Shown here piece after piece: positions 1 through 8,019 of a DNA stretch of 15,571 nucleotides. The notes below the pieces were generated by a model. The model saw only the letters and a program-made list of their open reading frames with translations, was not told where the DNA came from and made no database searches. The stretch covers positions 176,636 through 192,206 of the forward strand of contig MU631421.1 of the NCBI GenBank assembly GCA_026770615.1, read 5' to 3'. Made by a program: the position numbers and the translations under genes. This DNA is from Pavlovales sp. CCMP2436 (Eukaryota; Haptophyta; Pavlovophyceae; Pavlovales). How positions within the stretch are numbered: the first letter of the stretch is position 1; each line of letters starts with the position of its first letter.

Positions 1-446
1 CGTACTTGAAGCATACTGCCCCCTTCCCTCGAAGCCCACGATCATGCTCTCGTGGGCGGCGCACAAGTACGGGTTGGGCTCCTGAACTTGCGCTTGTACG
101 CGGCCCGCCGCCCTGCCTTCATCAAGTTGGTCGGCGATTTCACGGTCTGGCGGCTCGTCGACACGGACCTCAACGCCGCCGCCAAGGAGCTCGTCGTGCG
201 GCTCTACTTCGGCGGCGCCATCCGCACGTTCGAGACGGACCTGTGCTGCACGCTGGTCGGCCCAGGCAAGGCGTTCGCGGAGGGCGTGGCCAAGGACGTG
301 GGCGATTTGATGGCGGCCTTCGTCGCCGACACCGTCCTCTTCGAGCGCTTCCGGGCGGCCGACCTCAAGGAGCCCAAGTGCCGCTACGAGCACGAGCGCC
401 GACTCTTCAGCCTCGTACTGCAGGATGCCGAGTACCAGTGCACGAG

Positions 447-573
447 ATTAGTTATTGCATTGCTATTGCATTAGTTATTGCATGAGTTATTGCATCAGTC
501 ATTGCATCAGTACTTGCAATTTTCTTTTCTTTTTGCACTGACACCTTAGCGCCTTATTATCCCCTGTGTGCAG
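447..573 (+). other. Intron 1 of the unknown gene, with non-GT donor or weak upstream donor
   Basis: The acceptor is TGTGTGCAG ending at 573. Splicing in phase is possible from GAG|ATTAGTTATTGC at 447 (an AT donor) or from CA|GTGCAC at 438. The next intron of the same gene starts GAG|GTTAGTTATTGC at 973, so the 447 site looks like the same donor with G changed to A. The intron body is built from repeats of a TTATTGCAT-type unit (about 450-520). Confidence 0.5.
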
Positions 574-972
574 CGCGGCCGAGTTGAAGATCACGGGCAT
601 GGGCCTCGTCACGGGCATGCGCGTCTTCGATGCGCTCTTCGTGGAGCCGCTGGCCGACCCGCAGGACACGCCGTCCGTGATCTCCGCGATGGCGGAGGCC
701 GCCAACGAGCGTATCGAGGCCTCTTCCCGCAGGGGGACGGCATCCGCTTCGAGCCGACGCCGCTCGCCTTCAGCTGCAAGCCGCTCGTCGCCACCATTTC
801 TCTCGCCGGCTTCATCGAGCGCCAGACGGGGTTTGCCGTCGAGCAGGTGGACGAGCTGCCCAACTCGGTCGAGAACGGTGATGACGTCACCTTCTGGGTG
901 GGCTTTGCCCGCACCGTGTCCAGCAAGCTCGTCAAGGACTGCCACAAGCAGCTGTGCTGGCGCGATTCCGAG

Positions 973-1038
973 GTTAGTTATTGCTTCTATTCTTTTTTGT
1001 TGTTGTTTTTTTGCTCATTTTTTTTGCGCTCCCCTCAG
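973..1038 (+). other. Intron 2 (66 bp, phase 0)
   Basis: Donor GAG|GTTAGTT, T-rich body, acceptor CCCCTCAG. Its length is a multiple of three, so the frame happens to read through it. The T-rich, low-complexity content and clean GT..AG ends favour an intron. Confidence 0.6.
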
Positions 1039-1143
1039 GACGAGCTCTGGACCGAGGTCGAGAAACACGATCCGCCAGTTGTGCTCGTGGCTGCTATCCA
1101 TCGCCACGGGCTCGAGCTGGAGGGGCGCGACCCTGATTTAAAG

Positions 1144-1237
1144 GTTGGTTTATTATGTAGGCTTTTTTTTTGTCAGGGACTCCTTTGCGCGCAATCTGCC
1201 TATTTATACCCCCCTACTCCACTCCAACTCCACACAG
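1144..1237 (+). other. Intron 3 (94 bp)
   Basis: Donor AAG|GTTGGT and acceptor CCACACAG, with a pyrimidine-rich tract before the acceptor. The coding-like frame changes across it, as a real intron requires. Confidence 0.6.
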
Positions 1238-1738
1238 ATCAAGTGGGGCAAGGCGCTCTGCGGGGCCTACGCCTGGTCGTCCTACCACTCCGCGTTGCGC
1301 GTCCACGCGCGCGACCACAAGGGCGAGATGTGGAACGGCAACCACCCTCGCCAGCCGGAGACAGCGTTATTCGACTGCGTCTACCACGTGCTCAAAAACA
1401 CGGTCCGCAAGTACCACACAGACGACTACTTCGTCTGCAAGCTGACGCTCGACTACGCCGCGTGGGCCGAGCAGTCGCCGGAGGACAACGACAACGAGTT
1501 GTACGCGCAGGACATGAGCTTCTTCGAGGACGACACCGCACACGAGCGCATCTGCAGCCGTATTGCGCTGAGCGACCTCATGTGCAATGGCAACTTCCGC
1601 AAGAAGGCGCCCGTCCTCAAGGACAAGGGCGGCAACGGCAAATGCGCCTTTATCACGCGCCTCAAGCACTTGTTCCGCACGATCAACGGTCTCGGCCAGA
1701 CCTCCAAGTACCGCTGGGTCGCCGAGGTCACGGCAGAC

Positions 1739-1867
1739 GTGCGTTTTTTTGTAGTCATTATTTTGTACTGAATATATTTTGTACTGATTATTTTTGTGCT
1801 GATTATTCTTTGTACTGATTATTTCTTGTTTTATGTTTCATTTATACTGATTGCTTTATTTTTGCAG
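1739..1867 (+). other. Intron 4 (129 bp)
   Basis: Donor GAC|GTGCGT, very T-rich body with repeated TTTGTACTGATTATT units, acceptor TTTTTGCAG. It joins two phase-0 exons in the same frame. Confidence 0.65.
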
Positions 1868-2434
1868 AACCTCTGGAGCAACAAGGGCGAGATCAACGTG
1901 TCCCTCGCGGAGGCGCTGCAGAGCAAGCTCGTGCTGCTCGAGGAGGGCCTCAAGATCAAGGTCGAGTCGTTCAAGCGCTTCACGGGTGGGCTATGCAGCG
2001 TAGGAGGCGCGTGCGTTCCGTACCAGTCCACCACGCAGTCGGTCGAGAACCACTGCGTCCCCATACTGAGCGTGAATAGCGACCTCACCTGGGACACTGG
2101 ATCGCCCCTCGTGCCCGCCGACGAGGCCACGAAGAATCGCCTGGAGGTGATGACCTTCAGGGTGCTCAACTACGACTCGGCCATCAACCTCGAGGATAAG
2201 CTGGTCGAGCTCATCCAGGACGCCAAGCAGAGCTTCCAGCGCGCGCGCGACCACTCCAAGAACGAGCTGCGCAAGTGGGGGGCGGCTCGTATGCGCGGCG
2301 TGCAGCTCTCGGCAGACGAGCTGGCGTCCGTCGAGCACCACCAGCAGTACCTCGAGACCATCTTCGACGAGGCGGCGGCGCGCAAGGAGCTTAACCGCTT
2401 TCACCGCGTCGGCGACCAGCACTACGCCGCCAAC

Positions 2435-2504
2435 GTACGTTTTTTTTTTAGCATGTCGGACATTCTTTGTAAGTGGCTCACTATGCATTCCCCCCCCCCC
2501 CTAG
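2435..2504 (+). other. Intron 5 (70 bp)
   Basis: Donor AAC|GTACGT followed by a T tract. The acceptor follows a run of C's and ends CCTAG. The coding frame changes across it. Confidence 0.6.
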
Positions 2505-2994
2505 CTCCGCTTCAACATGCTCGTGCTCACCACCGCCTTCATGTACATGGCCTTCCTCTGCCGCAAGTACGTCAACGAGGGCGGCGAGGACAGCCTCGTC
2601 CCGCTCGAGGTCGACTCGGTGACCCATATCTTTGCCGAAGCGCCACCCGACACGGTCGCCGACAAGCTCGCCAACTTCTTCAAGACCGAGCTCGTCCACG
2701 ACCTCTCGAAGACCGTCAAGGCGCCCGAGATGATGGCGGCCGTGGCCAGCTACCTCGAGCGCAACGGCAAGCCGCGCTACGACCTGACCGCCAAGAAGGA
2801 GCTCGAGGCGCTGGCGAAGTCCACCAAGTCCGCCTTCGACACCGCCTTCACTTGGCCGCCGTTGAAGGGCGCCTGCGGGAAGAGCGGCGTTGCTGTCCGC
2901 AAGTGCAGGCCCGCCTTCGAGAAGTCCACCTTGCAACCCCGAATTCAAGAACAAGTGGGCCTACTGCCGCGTCATGCTCTGGTCGGTCCTGCCG

Positions 2995-3186
2995 GAGCCC
3001 GAGGCGGTGCCGGCGTCGGAGTCCGAGGCGGTGCCGGCGTCGGAGCCCGAGGCGGTGCCGGCGTCGGAGCCCAAGGCGGTGCCGGCGTCGGAGCCCAAGG
3101 CGGTGCCGGCGTCGGATCCCGAGGCGGTGCCGGCGTCGGAGCCCAAGGCGGTGCCGGCGTCGGAGCCCGAGGCGGTGCCGGCCGAC
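2995..3186 (+). repeat. 24-bp tandem repeat, 8 units, coding for (E/D)(P/S)(E/K)AVPAS
   Basis: Eight consecutive 24-bp units on the pattern GAGCCCGAGGCGGTGCCGGCGTCG, with one or two base changes per unit. In the gene frame this gives an 8-residue repeat (EPEAVPAS and variants with K or D). All nearby frames stay open through it because the unit is GC-rich and a multiple of three, so ORF length here is not evidence of coding by itself. Such repeats usually form extended, disordered linkers. Confidence 0.9.
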
Positions 3187-3420
3187 CTCTCCTCGGCCGA
3201 GGAGCAGGCGGCGGTCGAGGCGGCGGTCGAGGCGGCTCTCGAGGAGGCGGCTTTCGAGCAGGCGATGGACGCCTTCGAGCTGATGAAGGACGTGGAGCAG
3301 GCCGGGGCGGGTGAGGCCGCCCTCGACCAGTGGGCCCGCGACATTCAGGCCGCCACCGCGCTCGCGACGCTCGCCGAGGTCGCCAAGGTCGCTACGAACT
3401 AGTGCCACGATGGAGTGCCA

Positions 3421-3733
3421 CTACTCGCTCGTGTTGCTGAGGCGAGCCGCGAGCGCGCGCGTGACCGGCGTCTCCACCTCCGCGAGCACGTGCACGACTT
3501 CGCCCGCCACGAGCAGCGCGGCGAAGGCGGGGAGCACGGCCCAGCCGTTCGCGCGGGCGAGCACGGCTGCGACGAGCAGTGTGCCCAAGGTGTCCACGAC
3601 GGCGAGCTGTCCCAGCCGGCTGAGCGCGTCGTGGTTGAATGATCCATCGCTGAAGAAGAACATGCCCTGCAGCCAAGCCGCCTCTGACTTGTGCAGCATC
3701 GCCCCCTCCGGCACGTCTGGCACAGTGCTGTTC
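3421..3733 (-). pseudogene. 3'-terminal part of a hydrophobic host gene, truncated upstream
   Basis: On the minus strand an open frame of about 100 codons runs to a TAG at 3421-3423, tail to tail with the gene ending at 3402 (18 bp apart). It is GC-rich with host-like codons and holds two hydrophobic stretches suggestive of membrane helices (about residues 45-60 and 65-85 of the fragment). No ATG opens it. The first internal Met is about 10 codons in, and upstream the frame runs into AT-rich DNA and a stop. It could be a last exon with acceptor GGAACAG or CTGTGCCAG. It could also be a gene cut by the neighbouring viral insertion, since composition flips to AT-rich at about 3735. The family is not recognised. 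Confidence 0.45.
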
Positions 3734-3879
3734 CGAATAATAATAAGCAAATTTACGAATAATTAATTGCGCAACGCGCCGATGCCTTAATATCACTTAT
3801 AATCGGCAGGAGCCTTCGAGCCCCTGCTTAAAATGAGGTCGGGCTCAGGGTTTCGTCAAAACGACTCAAACGCAAGCCT

Positions 3880-3949
3880 TAAAACAATTCCACTAAGTAC
3901 TTAAACGCTTTTAATCACGCCTTAAACGCGCTTAAAATAATTCCCTAAG
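3880..3949 (+). repeat. Two-copy AT-rich direct repeat
   Basis: CTTAAAACAATTCCACTAAGT at 3880-3900 (21 bp) and CTTAAAATAATTCCCTAAGT at 3930-3949 differ by one substitution and a one-base indel. The ~50-bp spacing within an AT-rich intergenic stretch could reflect a binding site or a short satellite. Confidence 0.6.
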
Positions 3950-4019
3950 TCATACGGACTAGTCCGATAGAACATCTCGCAAATGTAAGGTCCGACAGGC
4001 AGATTGTGCCAAAGGGACC

Positions 4020-4036
4020 ATATATATATATATATA
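4020..4036. repeat. (AT)n microsatellite, possible TATA-like element
   Basis: An alternating A/T run between GGGACC and CCGGGGACG. It lies about 140 bp upstream of the first viral ORF, so a promoter role is possible but unproven. Confidence 0.7.
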
Positions 4037-4175
4037 CCGGGGACGTCATGCACGTCACGCGAGCAAACCCTATGTTAATCCTGAGGTTGACAGGATTGCC
4101 ACACCACTACTACTTACACCATCACCACTTCTACCGCCTGCACTTCTAGCCACTCTACCCGTCCGTAAGCGCTCT

Positions 4176-4568
4176 GTGTACATTTGTGTTAAAGGCGACT
4201 CTAGTTCATCGGATAGCGAGTCTGAGGAAGAATCGCAACGCAAGGTAATTACGATTCGAACGAAGAAGAAGGCCCGTGCGTTACCTCCTACTGATCCTGA
4301 GTTATTGCGCCTTAGGGAACAGAATGCAGCGCTACTGATTCTTACTGCTAGCTACGCAAGCTCTACTCCTATTGCTGCTATCAGTAGGACTAGCGCGCCT
4401 TCTACGACACCAGCCGCTGCTAAGCAGGACGACAATGACGAAGAGGATGAGCGCTATTCCATAATACGCGACGATACCAAATGCCGGGTCGATTGTTTAT
4501 CCCCTCTCGTTATTAATGCCATGCAAAATTGCGCGTCCTTGATAAAGAGAGACATAGGCGTCCTCTAA
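4176..4568 (+). CDS. Acidic/basic low-complexity viral ORF of unknown function
   Basis: An open frame of 130 codons beginning at a GTG, with no ATG before the acidic stretch. The true start may be lost, or the N-terminal part may lie in another frame. The product has a Ser/Asp/Glu-rich run (about residues 8-20), then a basic patch (RTKKKARALPP) and a short leucine/glutamate helix-like segment. A Ser/Thr/Ala/Pro linker and a second acidic cluster before a Cys-containing C-terminus follow. It ends 4 bases before the ATG of the packaging ATPase, in the same orientation, so it may be co-transcribed or be the shifted 5' neighbour in a compact viral gene order. No family recognised. The charge pattern suggests a nucleic-acid- or protein-binding accessory protein, which is inference only. 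Confidence 0.45.
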   Translation: MYICVKGDSSSSDSESEEESQRKVITIRTKKKARALPPTDPELLRLREQNAALLILTASYASSTPIAAISRTSAPSTTPAAAKQDDNDEEDERYSIIRDDTKCRVDCLSPLVINAMQNCASLIKRDIGVL

Positions 4569-4572
4569 CCCT

Positions 4573-5400
4573 ATGAAAATTACCCCGCCCGAACATGCTC
4601 TTCTCATTCACCCGCCTGCTATGGTGTGCAATAAATCGATCTCAACGCATATACCACCGCCTTTGCCCAATACCGCCCACTATCTCGTCAGTTGCGGATC
4701 TTCCCGCAGCGGGAAGACGTCTACTCCTCTTGCGATGCTCACACAAACAAACCCGGTTATCTACAAAAAATCATTTATCAATATTATTTGTATTATGCCA
4801 AAATCGAGCCGCTCTTCTTTAAAAAACGATCCTTTTGAGTCTCTGGACAAGCGCAAAGTCTTTGACGAGCTGACGGTAAACGTGTTAGACAGCGTACACA
4901 AGATCTGCGAGGGCTACTCCAAAGAGGGAAAGAGTTCGTTGCTATTTGTTGATGACATGGCCTCTTCGCTTAAACAATTCACGATTGTCTAAAAAGCTGG
5001 AATAAATTAATCAAAAATCGGCGTCACTTACGCCTTAGTGTATGGATGATCGTACAGACTTTTAAATCAATTCCTATTAGCAATAGGAAGACTATATCCC
5101 ACATAATTCTTTTCAAAACCAACAACTGCAGTGAAGGCGAATCGATTACAGAGGAACTCGTGATGCTACCGCCGATGCAATGGGAGGCTTACGTGACACA
5201 CGCATTCGGAGAAGGAAAACCCCACAGTTTCCTCTACCTTGATGTGGATAGACAAGCAGTATTCGATCGAGATTTTTTGCCGGCTGGAGGCCGACGAAGA
5301 CGGTTTCGAATCGGGGTGTTTGGAAATCGAATCAGAGGTTAAAATCGAAAAGGAGGACAAGGATTCCGAGGCGCCAAAGTCCAAACGAAAGAAGTCATAA
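4573..5400 (+). pseudogene. A32/FtsK-like DNA-packaging ATPase of a PLV/virophage, frame-broken
   Basis: Packaging ATPases of this family pump viral DNA into the capsid. The ORF starts at ATG 4573. Walker A is GSSRSGKT (residues 42-49) and Walker B is LLFVDD (residues 123-128). Between them the stretch IMPKSSRSSLKNDPFE resembles PLV ATPases as I know them. The first frame stops at TAA 4990-4992. Homologous-looking sequence continues in the -1 frame (an NRRHL motif near 5014, then VQTFKSI and SHIILFK) to about 5275. At a six-T run (5273-5278) it changes frame again and ends in a Lys/Glu-rich tail with stop TAA 5398-5400. Total span equals about 275 codons, normal for the family. Both breaks sit where single-base indels are plausible, so either decay or sequencing error fits. 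Family assignment is confident; intactness is not. Confidence 0.85.
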
Positions 5401-5407
5401 AGTATCG

Positions 5408-5422
5408 CCTATAGCATATAGG
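5408..5422. promoter_or_regulatory. Perfect short palindrome between viral ORFs
   Basis: CCTATA-GCA-TATAGG, 6-bp arms, placed between the ATPase stop (5400) and the next ATG (5441). It could be a TATA-like promoter or a transcript-end signal. Only the palindrome itself is seen. Confidence 0.35.
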
Positions 5423-5440
5423 AGTTTCACTCGATACATC

Positions 5441-5867
5441 ATGCAGGATCCAATCGATCCCGATGAGGCAATGTTTGCGATCAAAAACCGCGTGACGCGT
5501 CCTGCGAAGACTAATGTGCTGTCGCAAGGCGCTTGGTTTTATGGTGACCTAGGGGCGATTGATCGTGGCTCAGTGGCGCCGGCTCTTAGAAAGCCCCGCA
5601 GGGCCCCCGGGGGCCCCGCCGGAGGCGCCTATGTGACTAACATATAACTAACTTGTCACATAGCCCGGGGGCCCACGGGGCCCCACGGATACCGCGGATA
5701 ATCCCCGTACGTTACGCCTTTTCTAAGAGCCGGCAGTGGCGGCGCAGGTGCCTCGCTCAAGGCGCCCGAAGAAATCAGGGATTTCATTAAGGGCAAAGGA
5801 GAGCGGCAAGGCCGCCTTGGAGAAACCTTACGATGATAATATCACGTATAAAATCAATTTAAATTAA
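5441..5867 (+). pseudogene. Small viral ORF interrupted by a MITE
   Basis: Starts at ATG 5441, 41 bp after the ATPase. It reads about 46 codons (MQDPIDPDEAMFAIK...) until a 155-bp inverted-repeat element inserts at 5579. If the element and one copy of its 8-bp target duplication are ignored, the same frame stays open past the site and ends at TAA 5865-5867. That makes a product of about 87 residues with a C-terminal YDDNITYKINLN segment. A second frame across 5742-5830 also looks coding-like, so one or two extra indels are possible. With the MITE in place the frame closes inside it, at about 5647. Family not recognised. In PLV genomes the gene next to the ATPase is often a structural or accessory protein, but I cannot assign this one. 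Confidence 0.55.
5579..5733. mobile_element. 155-bp MITE with 14-bp TIRs and 8-bp target site duplication (hAT-like)
   Basis: The ends are perfect 14-bp inverted repeats, CCGGCTCTTAGAAA (5579-5592) and TTTCTAAGAGCCGG (5720-5733). They are flanked by identical 8-bp direct repeats CAGTGGCG at 5571-5578 and 5734-5741. The interior is very GC-rich and itself nearly palindromic. A CTATGTGAC/GTCACATAG stem flanked by GGGCCCCC-type arms would fold into one long hairpin. There is no coding capacity. An 8-bp duplication with short TIRs is the signature of non-autonomous hAT-type elements, though other 8-bp-TSD families are possible. Perfect TSDs and TIRs indicate a fairly recent insertion, later than the viral integration. 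Confidence 0.9.
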
Positions 5868-5902
5868 ATCGCATTAGAAAAAGTAGTGTACACAATTGAA
5901 AT

Positions 5903-6504
5903 ATGCAGCAGCGTTACTTTGAACGCAGGGTGTGGGCACTTCAAGCCTGTATGATATGGCGACGCAGCGCTCAGACCAGCAAAACATTCAGAACAGTCAG
6001 ACGCCAGCTTGAATCCCTATCAGTCAATATACCCGGGCGCCCTTTGACTGTGGCCGTGTTAGATTCCCCGTTGGACTTTAATACCGTCACAGCTAGGGGT
6101 TCCTTCAAGTCTGCAATGCTCGCCAGTGTACGATCGGGTGATCGCGACCGAAACGATCTTCCCATGTATTCGGGGATGAGTGGCCTCGAGAGCAACAGTA
6201 ACGGGCGATTCTCGATTGCTCAGTCCAACAAGCGCCCCTTCTCGGCGCCTAATCGCCGTAGCAGTGGCGGTGCGGTACTATCGGGCTTTAGGAATGCAAC
6301 GGGAGCGGGCAGATCGAAAGCGGGTGGTGGCGGTGGCGGAGGCGGCTTTGCAAAACCCGTTACGAAAACAGCCATGCCAGGCCGGGATGCTGTGTTTCCG
6401 GGATGCTCGATGCGTCTGCGCGTAATTTTCTTGCCCGTTCTGAATACGAACAATCAATGAAGAAACCGTACGCGGTTATCCAAGATGCCGCGATGAGCGA
6501 ATAA
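5903..6504 (+). pseudogene. Gly/Ser-rich viral ORF, frame-shifted near its 3' end
   Basis: Starts at ATG 5903 and is open for 185 codons. The most protein-like part runs from about residue 38 (LESLSVNIPGRPLTVAVLD) to a run of eight glycines near residue 140. After about 6395 the better frame is the neighbouring one, giving ARNFLARSEYEQSMKKPYAV and a stop TAA at 6502-6504. This implies an indel near 6390-6400. The first about 35 codons have an odd Arg/Trp-rich composition and may be out of frame as well. I do not recognise a domain. The Gly-rich linker and position after the ATPase would suit a structural or virion protein, but this is inference only. Confidence 0.45.
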
Positions 6505-6643
6505 CCGGCAGAGGAAGCACCATCGGCGGCCGAGGATGATATGATGGGGGCCACTGAGTCCCCTGCGGCAGCGAATGAGGCTCCGGCAGCAGAAGAAGCC
6601 CCTGCGGAAGATGATAAGATGGGCGTCCCAGCGGCTCGCGACG

Positions 6644-6688
6644 GATTCCCCTGCGGCAGATTCCCCTGCGGCAGATTCCCCTGCGGCG
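6644..6688 (+). repeat. Three 15-bp tandem repeats (GATTCCCCTGCGGCA)
   Basis: 6644-6658 and 6659-6673 are identical and 6674-6688 differs at the last base. The multiple-of-three unit encodes DSPAA in the favoured frame. Confidence 0.9.
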
Positions 6689-6763
6689 GACCTACCGGCA
6701 GCAGAATCCCCCGCGGGAGACGATGCGATGGGGGTCGCCCCAGCCCCGGCGACTGTTCCTGCG

Positions 6764-6849
6764 GCGGATGTTCCCGTGACTGCTAGTGCCCCGGCGCAAG
6801 CCCCTGCGGCGGCGGATGTTACCGTAACGGCTAGTGCCCCTGCGCAAGC
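6764..6849 (+). repeat. 38-bp direct repeat, two copies 48 bp apart
   Basis: 6764-6801 and 6812-6849 match at 34 of 38 positions. The four differences are all at wobble positions of the frame encoding ADV.VTASAPAQA. Synonymous-only divergence suggests this frame was once under protein-level constraint. Confidence 0.85.
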
Positions 6850-7082
6850 TAGTGCGTCGGCGGCGGCGGATGATTTCAATGCCGAGATGCCGCCGCCAGA
6901 AGAGACTCCTCCTAATAAACGAGCCCGACAGGTGGAGTTTTCTGGTGTACCATTACCCGAGTTGCCCGCGACAGTTTCTCGTGTACCATTACCACCGCTA
7001 CTCGAGTTGCCCGCGACAGCCAACATTAATATCCAAGCCACTCCTAGACCTAGACCGAGTTCCATCGATCCTGCATCGCGAT

Positions 7083-7085
<3 letters not shown>

Positions 7086-7127
<42 letters not shown>
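7086..7127. repeat. (AT)21 microsatellite
   Basis: An uninterrupted A/T alternation of 42 bp between ATTCG and CATAATATATGGG. It joins two segments that are open in the same frame, separated only by TAA right after the tract. The expansion may have created that stop. Confidence 0.95.
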
Positions 7128-7129
<2 letters not shown>

Positions 7130-7135
7130 TAATAT

Positions 7136-7694
7136 ATGGGAGCGGTGGCAAAGGCGAAGGAAGCGGAGGCGAAGGTGCCTACGGCGGCAGCGATGGTGGA
7201 GGCGGATGTGACTACCGCTATATCAGTCCCCAAGCCCGCGACCATCAACCGACACCGCGACCGCCCAGCAGCTCAACAGGCGCACGCAGCGGGCGACGCC
7301 GTACTCGCGCAGCACACTTACCGGCCCCCACTCGCCGAGACCCCACCCAATTCCGGACGCCAAGGCAAACGCAGCACCTGCGCCACCGCCGAAGCAACCG
7401 ACGCCGGATGCTCCGGATCTCAGATCCAGTGCTGTCACCTGACAGCCCTCGGCCCGACGACCTTCCATATCGCAAGTGGCATCTGCGTGCGTGCTTCGGC
7501 ACTACAATGGGCCCGAAGACTTACACTGTCATGCGGCGCAATGTGAAATGCATCGCTACGTGGGGCGAGACACCGCAGTGGAACCTATCTTTGACCAAAC
7601 CCGAAACAAAATCGCCTGCTTCGAAGCTCAGTCGGCGTTTTGGTATCATCGCAAGGTGACGCTAAATTTCAACAGAGTGACGCTCAGACGCTGA
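7136..7694 (+). pseudogene. Frame-scrambled viral ORF with His/Cys-containing C-terminal segment
   Basis: Three frames compete here. From ATG 7136 one frame is open for 136 codons (Ala-rich). The most protein-like reading is Pro-rich (around 7330-7437, with APAPPPKQPTPDAPD), hits TGA at 7440-7442, and continues in the same frame to TGA 7692-7694. Its last about 70 codons, after a GTG near 7476, contain His and Cys residues (LHCHAAQCEMHRY) and a WYHRK motif. That part may be a small folded, possibly metal-binding domain following a Pro-rich linker. No family recognised. In-frame stop and frame ambiguity indicate decay. Confidence 0.35.
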
Positions 7695-7703
7695 CACCCG
7701 GGG

Positions 7704-7738
7704 CTACCTGGACGCAGAAACTGCGCCCCAGGCGGTAG
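7704..7738. terminator. Imperfect hairpin just after the last viral ORF
   Basis: CTACCTGGACGCAG pairs, with small bulges, with CTGCGCCCCAGGCGGTAG, leaving an AAA loop. It begins 10 bp after the stop at 7694. Palindromic hairpins at transcript 3' ends are known in some large DNA viruses and virophages. This is a candidate of that kind. Confidence 0.3.
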
Positions 7739-7922
7739 AAGTGGCATCATAACATAGTCAATATTTCACTACGACTCAGGCGGCGCTGACTTGGCACCTG
7801 TCTGACAGTTTGGCGTAGGCGTGGCCGTTGTCCCCTTCGCCTTCGGCAGCAATGACACGGGCGCCAGGAGGCGAAATCGCTCGGACGGTGCCCGGCGCAC
7901 AGCAAGGCGATGAGGGCTTAAA

Positions 7923-8019
7923 GACGACGCGGGGAGCTAAATAAGCGCATGAGACGACTGATGCGCTGACCCTTTCATGGCATGCCCGTACGCCTTCGGG
8001 CTGCAAGTCGAGGGACGTG
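7923..8019 (+). repeat. Left arm of a 97-bp inverted repeat
   Basis: Begins GACGACGCGGGGAG and ends AGGGACGTG. It matches the reverse complement of 8300-8396 with roughly 90 percent identity by eye. Weaker similarity extends about 25 bp inward (AAAGAA...TTATTAAAA) and slightly outward (an AGCAAGG motif). Long inverted repeats are typical of PLV and Polinton ends. Confidence 0.85.

Larger units (their letters stand above)
2..3402 (+). pseudogene. Large multi-exon gene of unknown family, frame-broken, 5' incomplete
   Basis: I do not recognise the protein family. Exons are inferred from coding-like frames joined at GT..AG sites in matching phase: about 2-446, 574-972, 1039-1143, 1238-1738, 1868-2434 and 2505-3402 (stop TAG). 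The 5' end lies outside the window. Three frame changes fall inside exons: near 80 (a coding-like frame closes at TGA 83-85 while the next continues), between about 700 and 725, and near 2935. The product would be roughly 850 residues, soluble-looking, with no signal peptide or clear membrane helix visible. It is mixed-charge in the middle and ends in an 8-residue repeat followed by an Ala/Glu-rich, probably helical tail. Codons strongly favour G/C at third positions, unlike the AT-rich block from 3735. Stops and shifts suggest a pseudogene, but assembly indels could also explain them. Confidence is good that this is coding-derived and low on function. Confidence 0.6.
3734..4175. other. AT-rich non-coding left part of the viral block
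   Basis: No convincing ORF. It holds two similar AT-rich direct repeats (3880-3900 and 3930-3949) and an alternating AT tract at 4020-4036. It could be the element's terminal or promoter region. Confidence 0.45.
6541..7132 (+). pseudogene. Pro/Ala-rich repeat protein ORF, frame-shifted
   Basis: Two overlapping frames give one continuous composition. From ATG 6541 an Ala/Pro/Glu-rich acidic segment runs in one frame to about 6635. From there a DSPAA-type repeat segment continues in the next frame to 7132. The acidic segment also continues directly upstream past the TAA at 6502, so this may be the C-terminal half of the preceding ORF. Features in order: three 15-bp repeats, two 38-bp repeats (ADV-VTASAPAQA), a basic PPNKRAR patch resembling a nuclear localisation signal, two VPLP...ELPATV copies, and an Ile/Tyr tail created by the (AT)n tract before a TAA. 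It is low complexity, so function cannot be inferred. Open reading could be partly a by-product of the repeats. Confidence 0.4.

Noticed and set aside
2481..3344. Long minus-strand ORFs opposite the AVPAS repeat exon
   Set aside because: They are antisense shadows kept open by GC-rich repeats whose length is a multiple of three.
4970..4995. Programmed -1 ribosomal frameshift in the ATPase
   Set aside because: CTTAAAC is present, but its phase does not fit the X XXY YYZ slippery pattern in the incoming frame, and a second unrelated shift occurs downstream.
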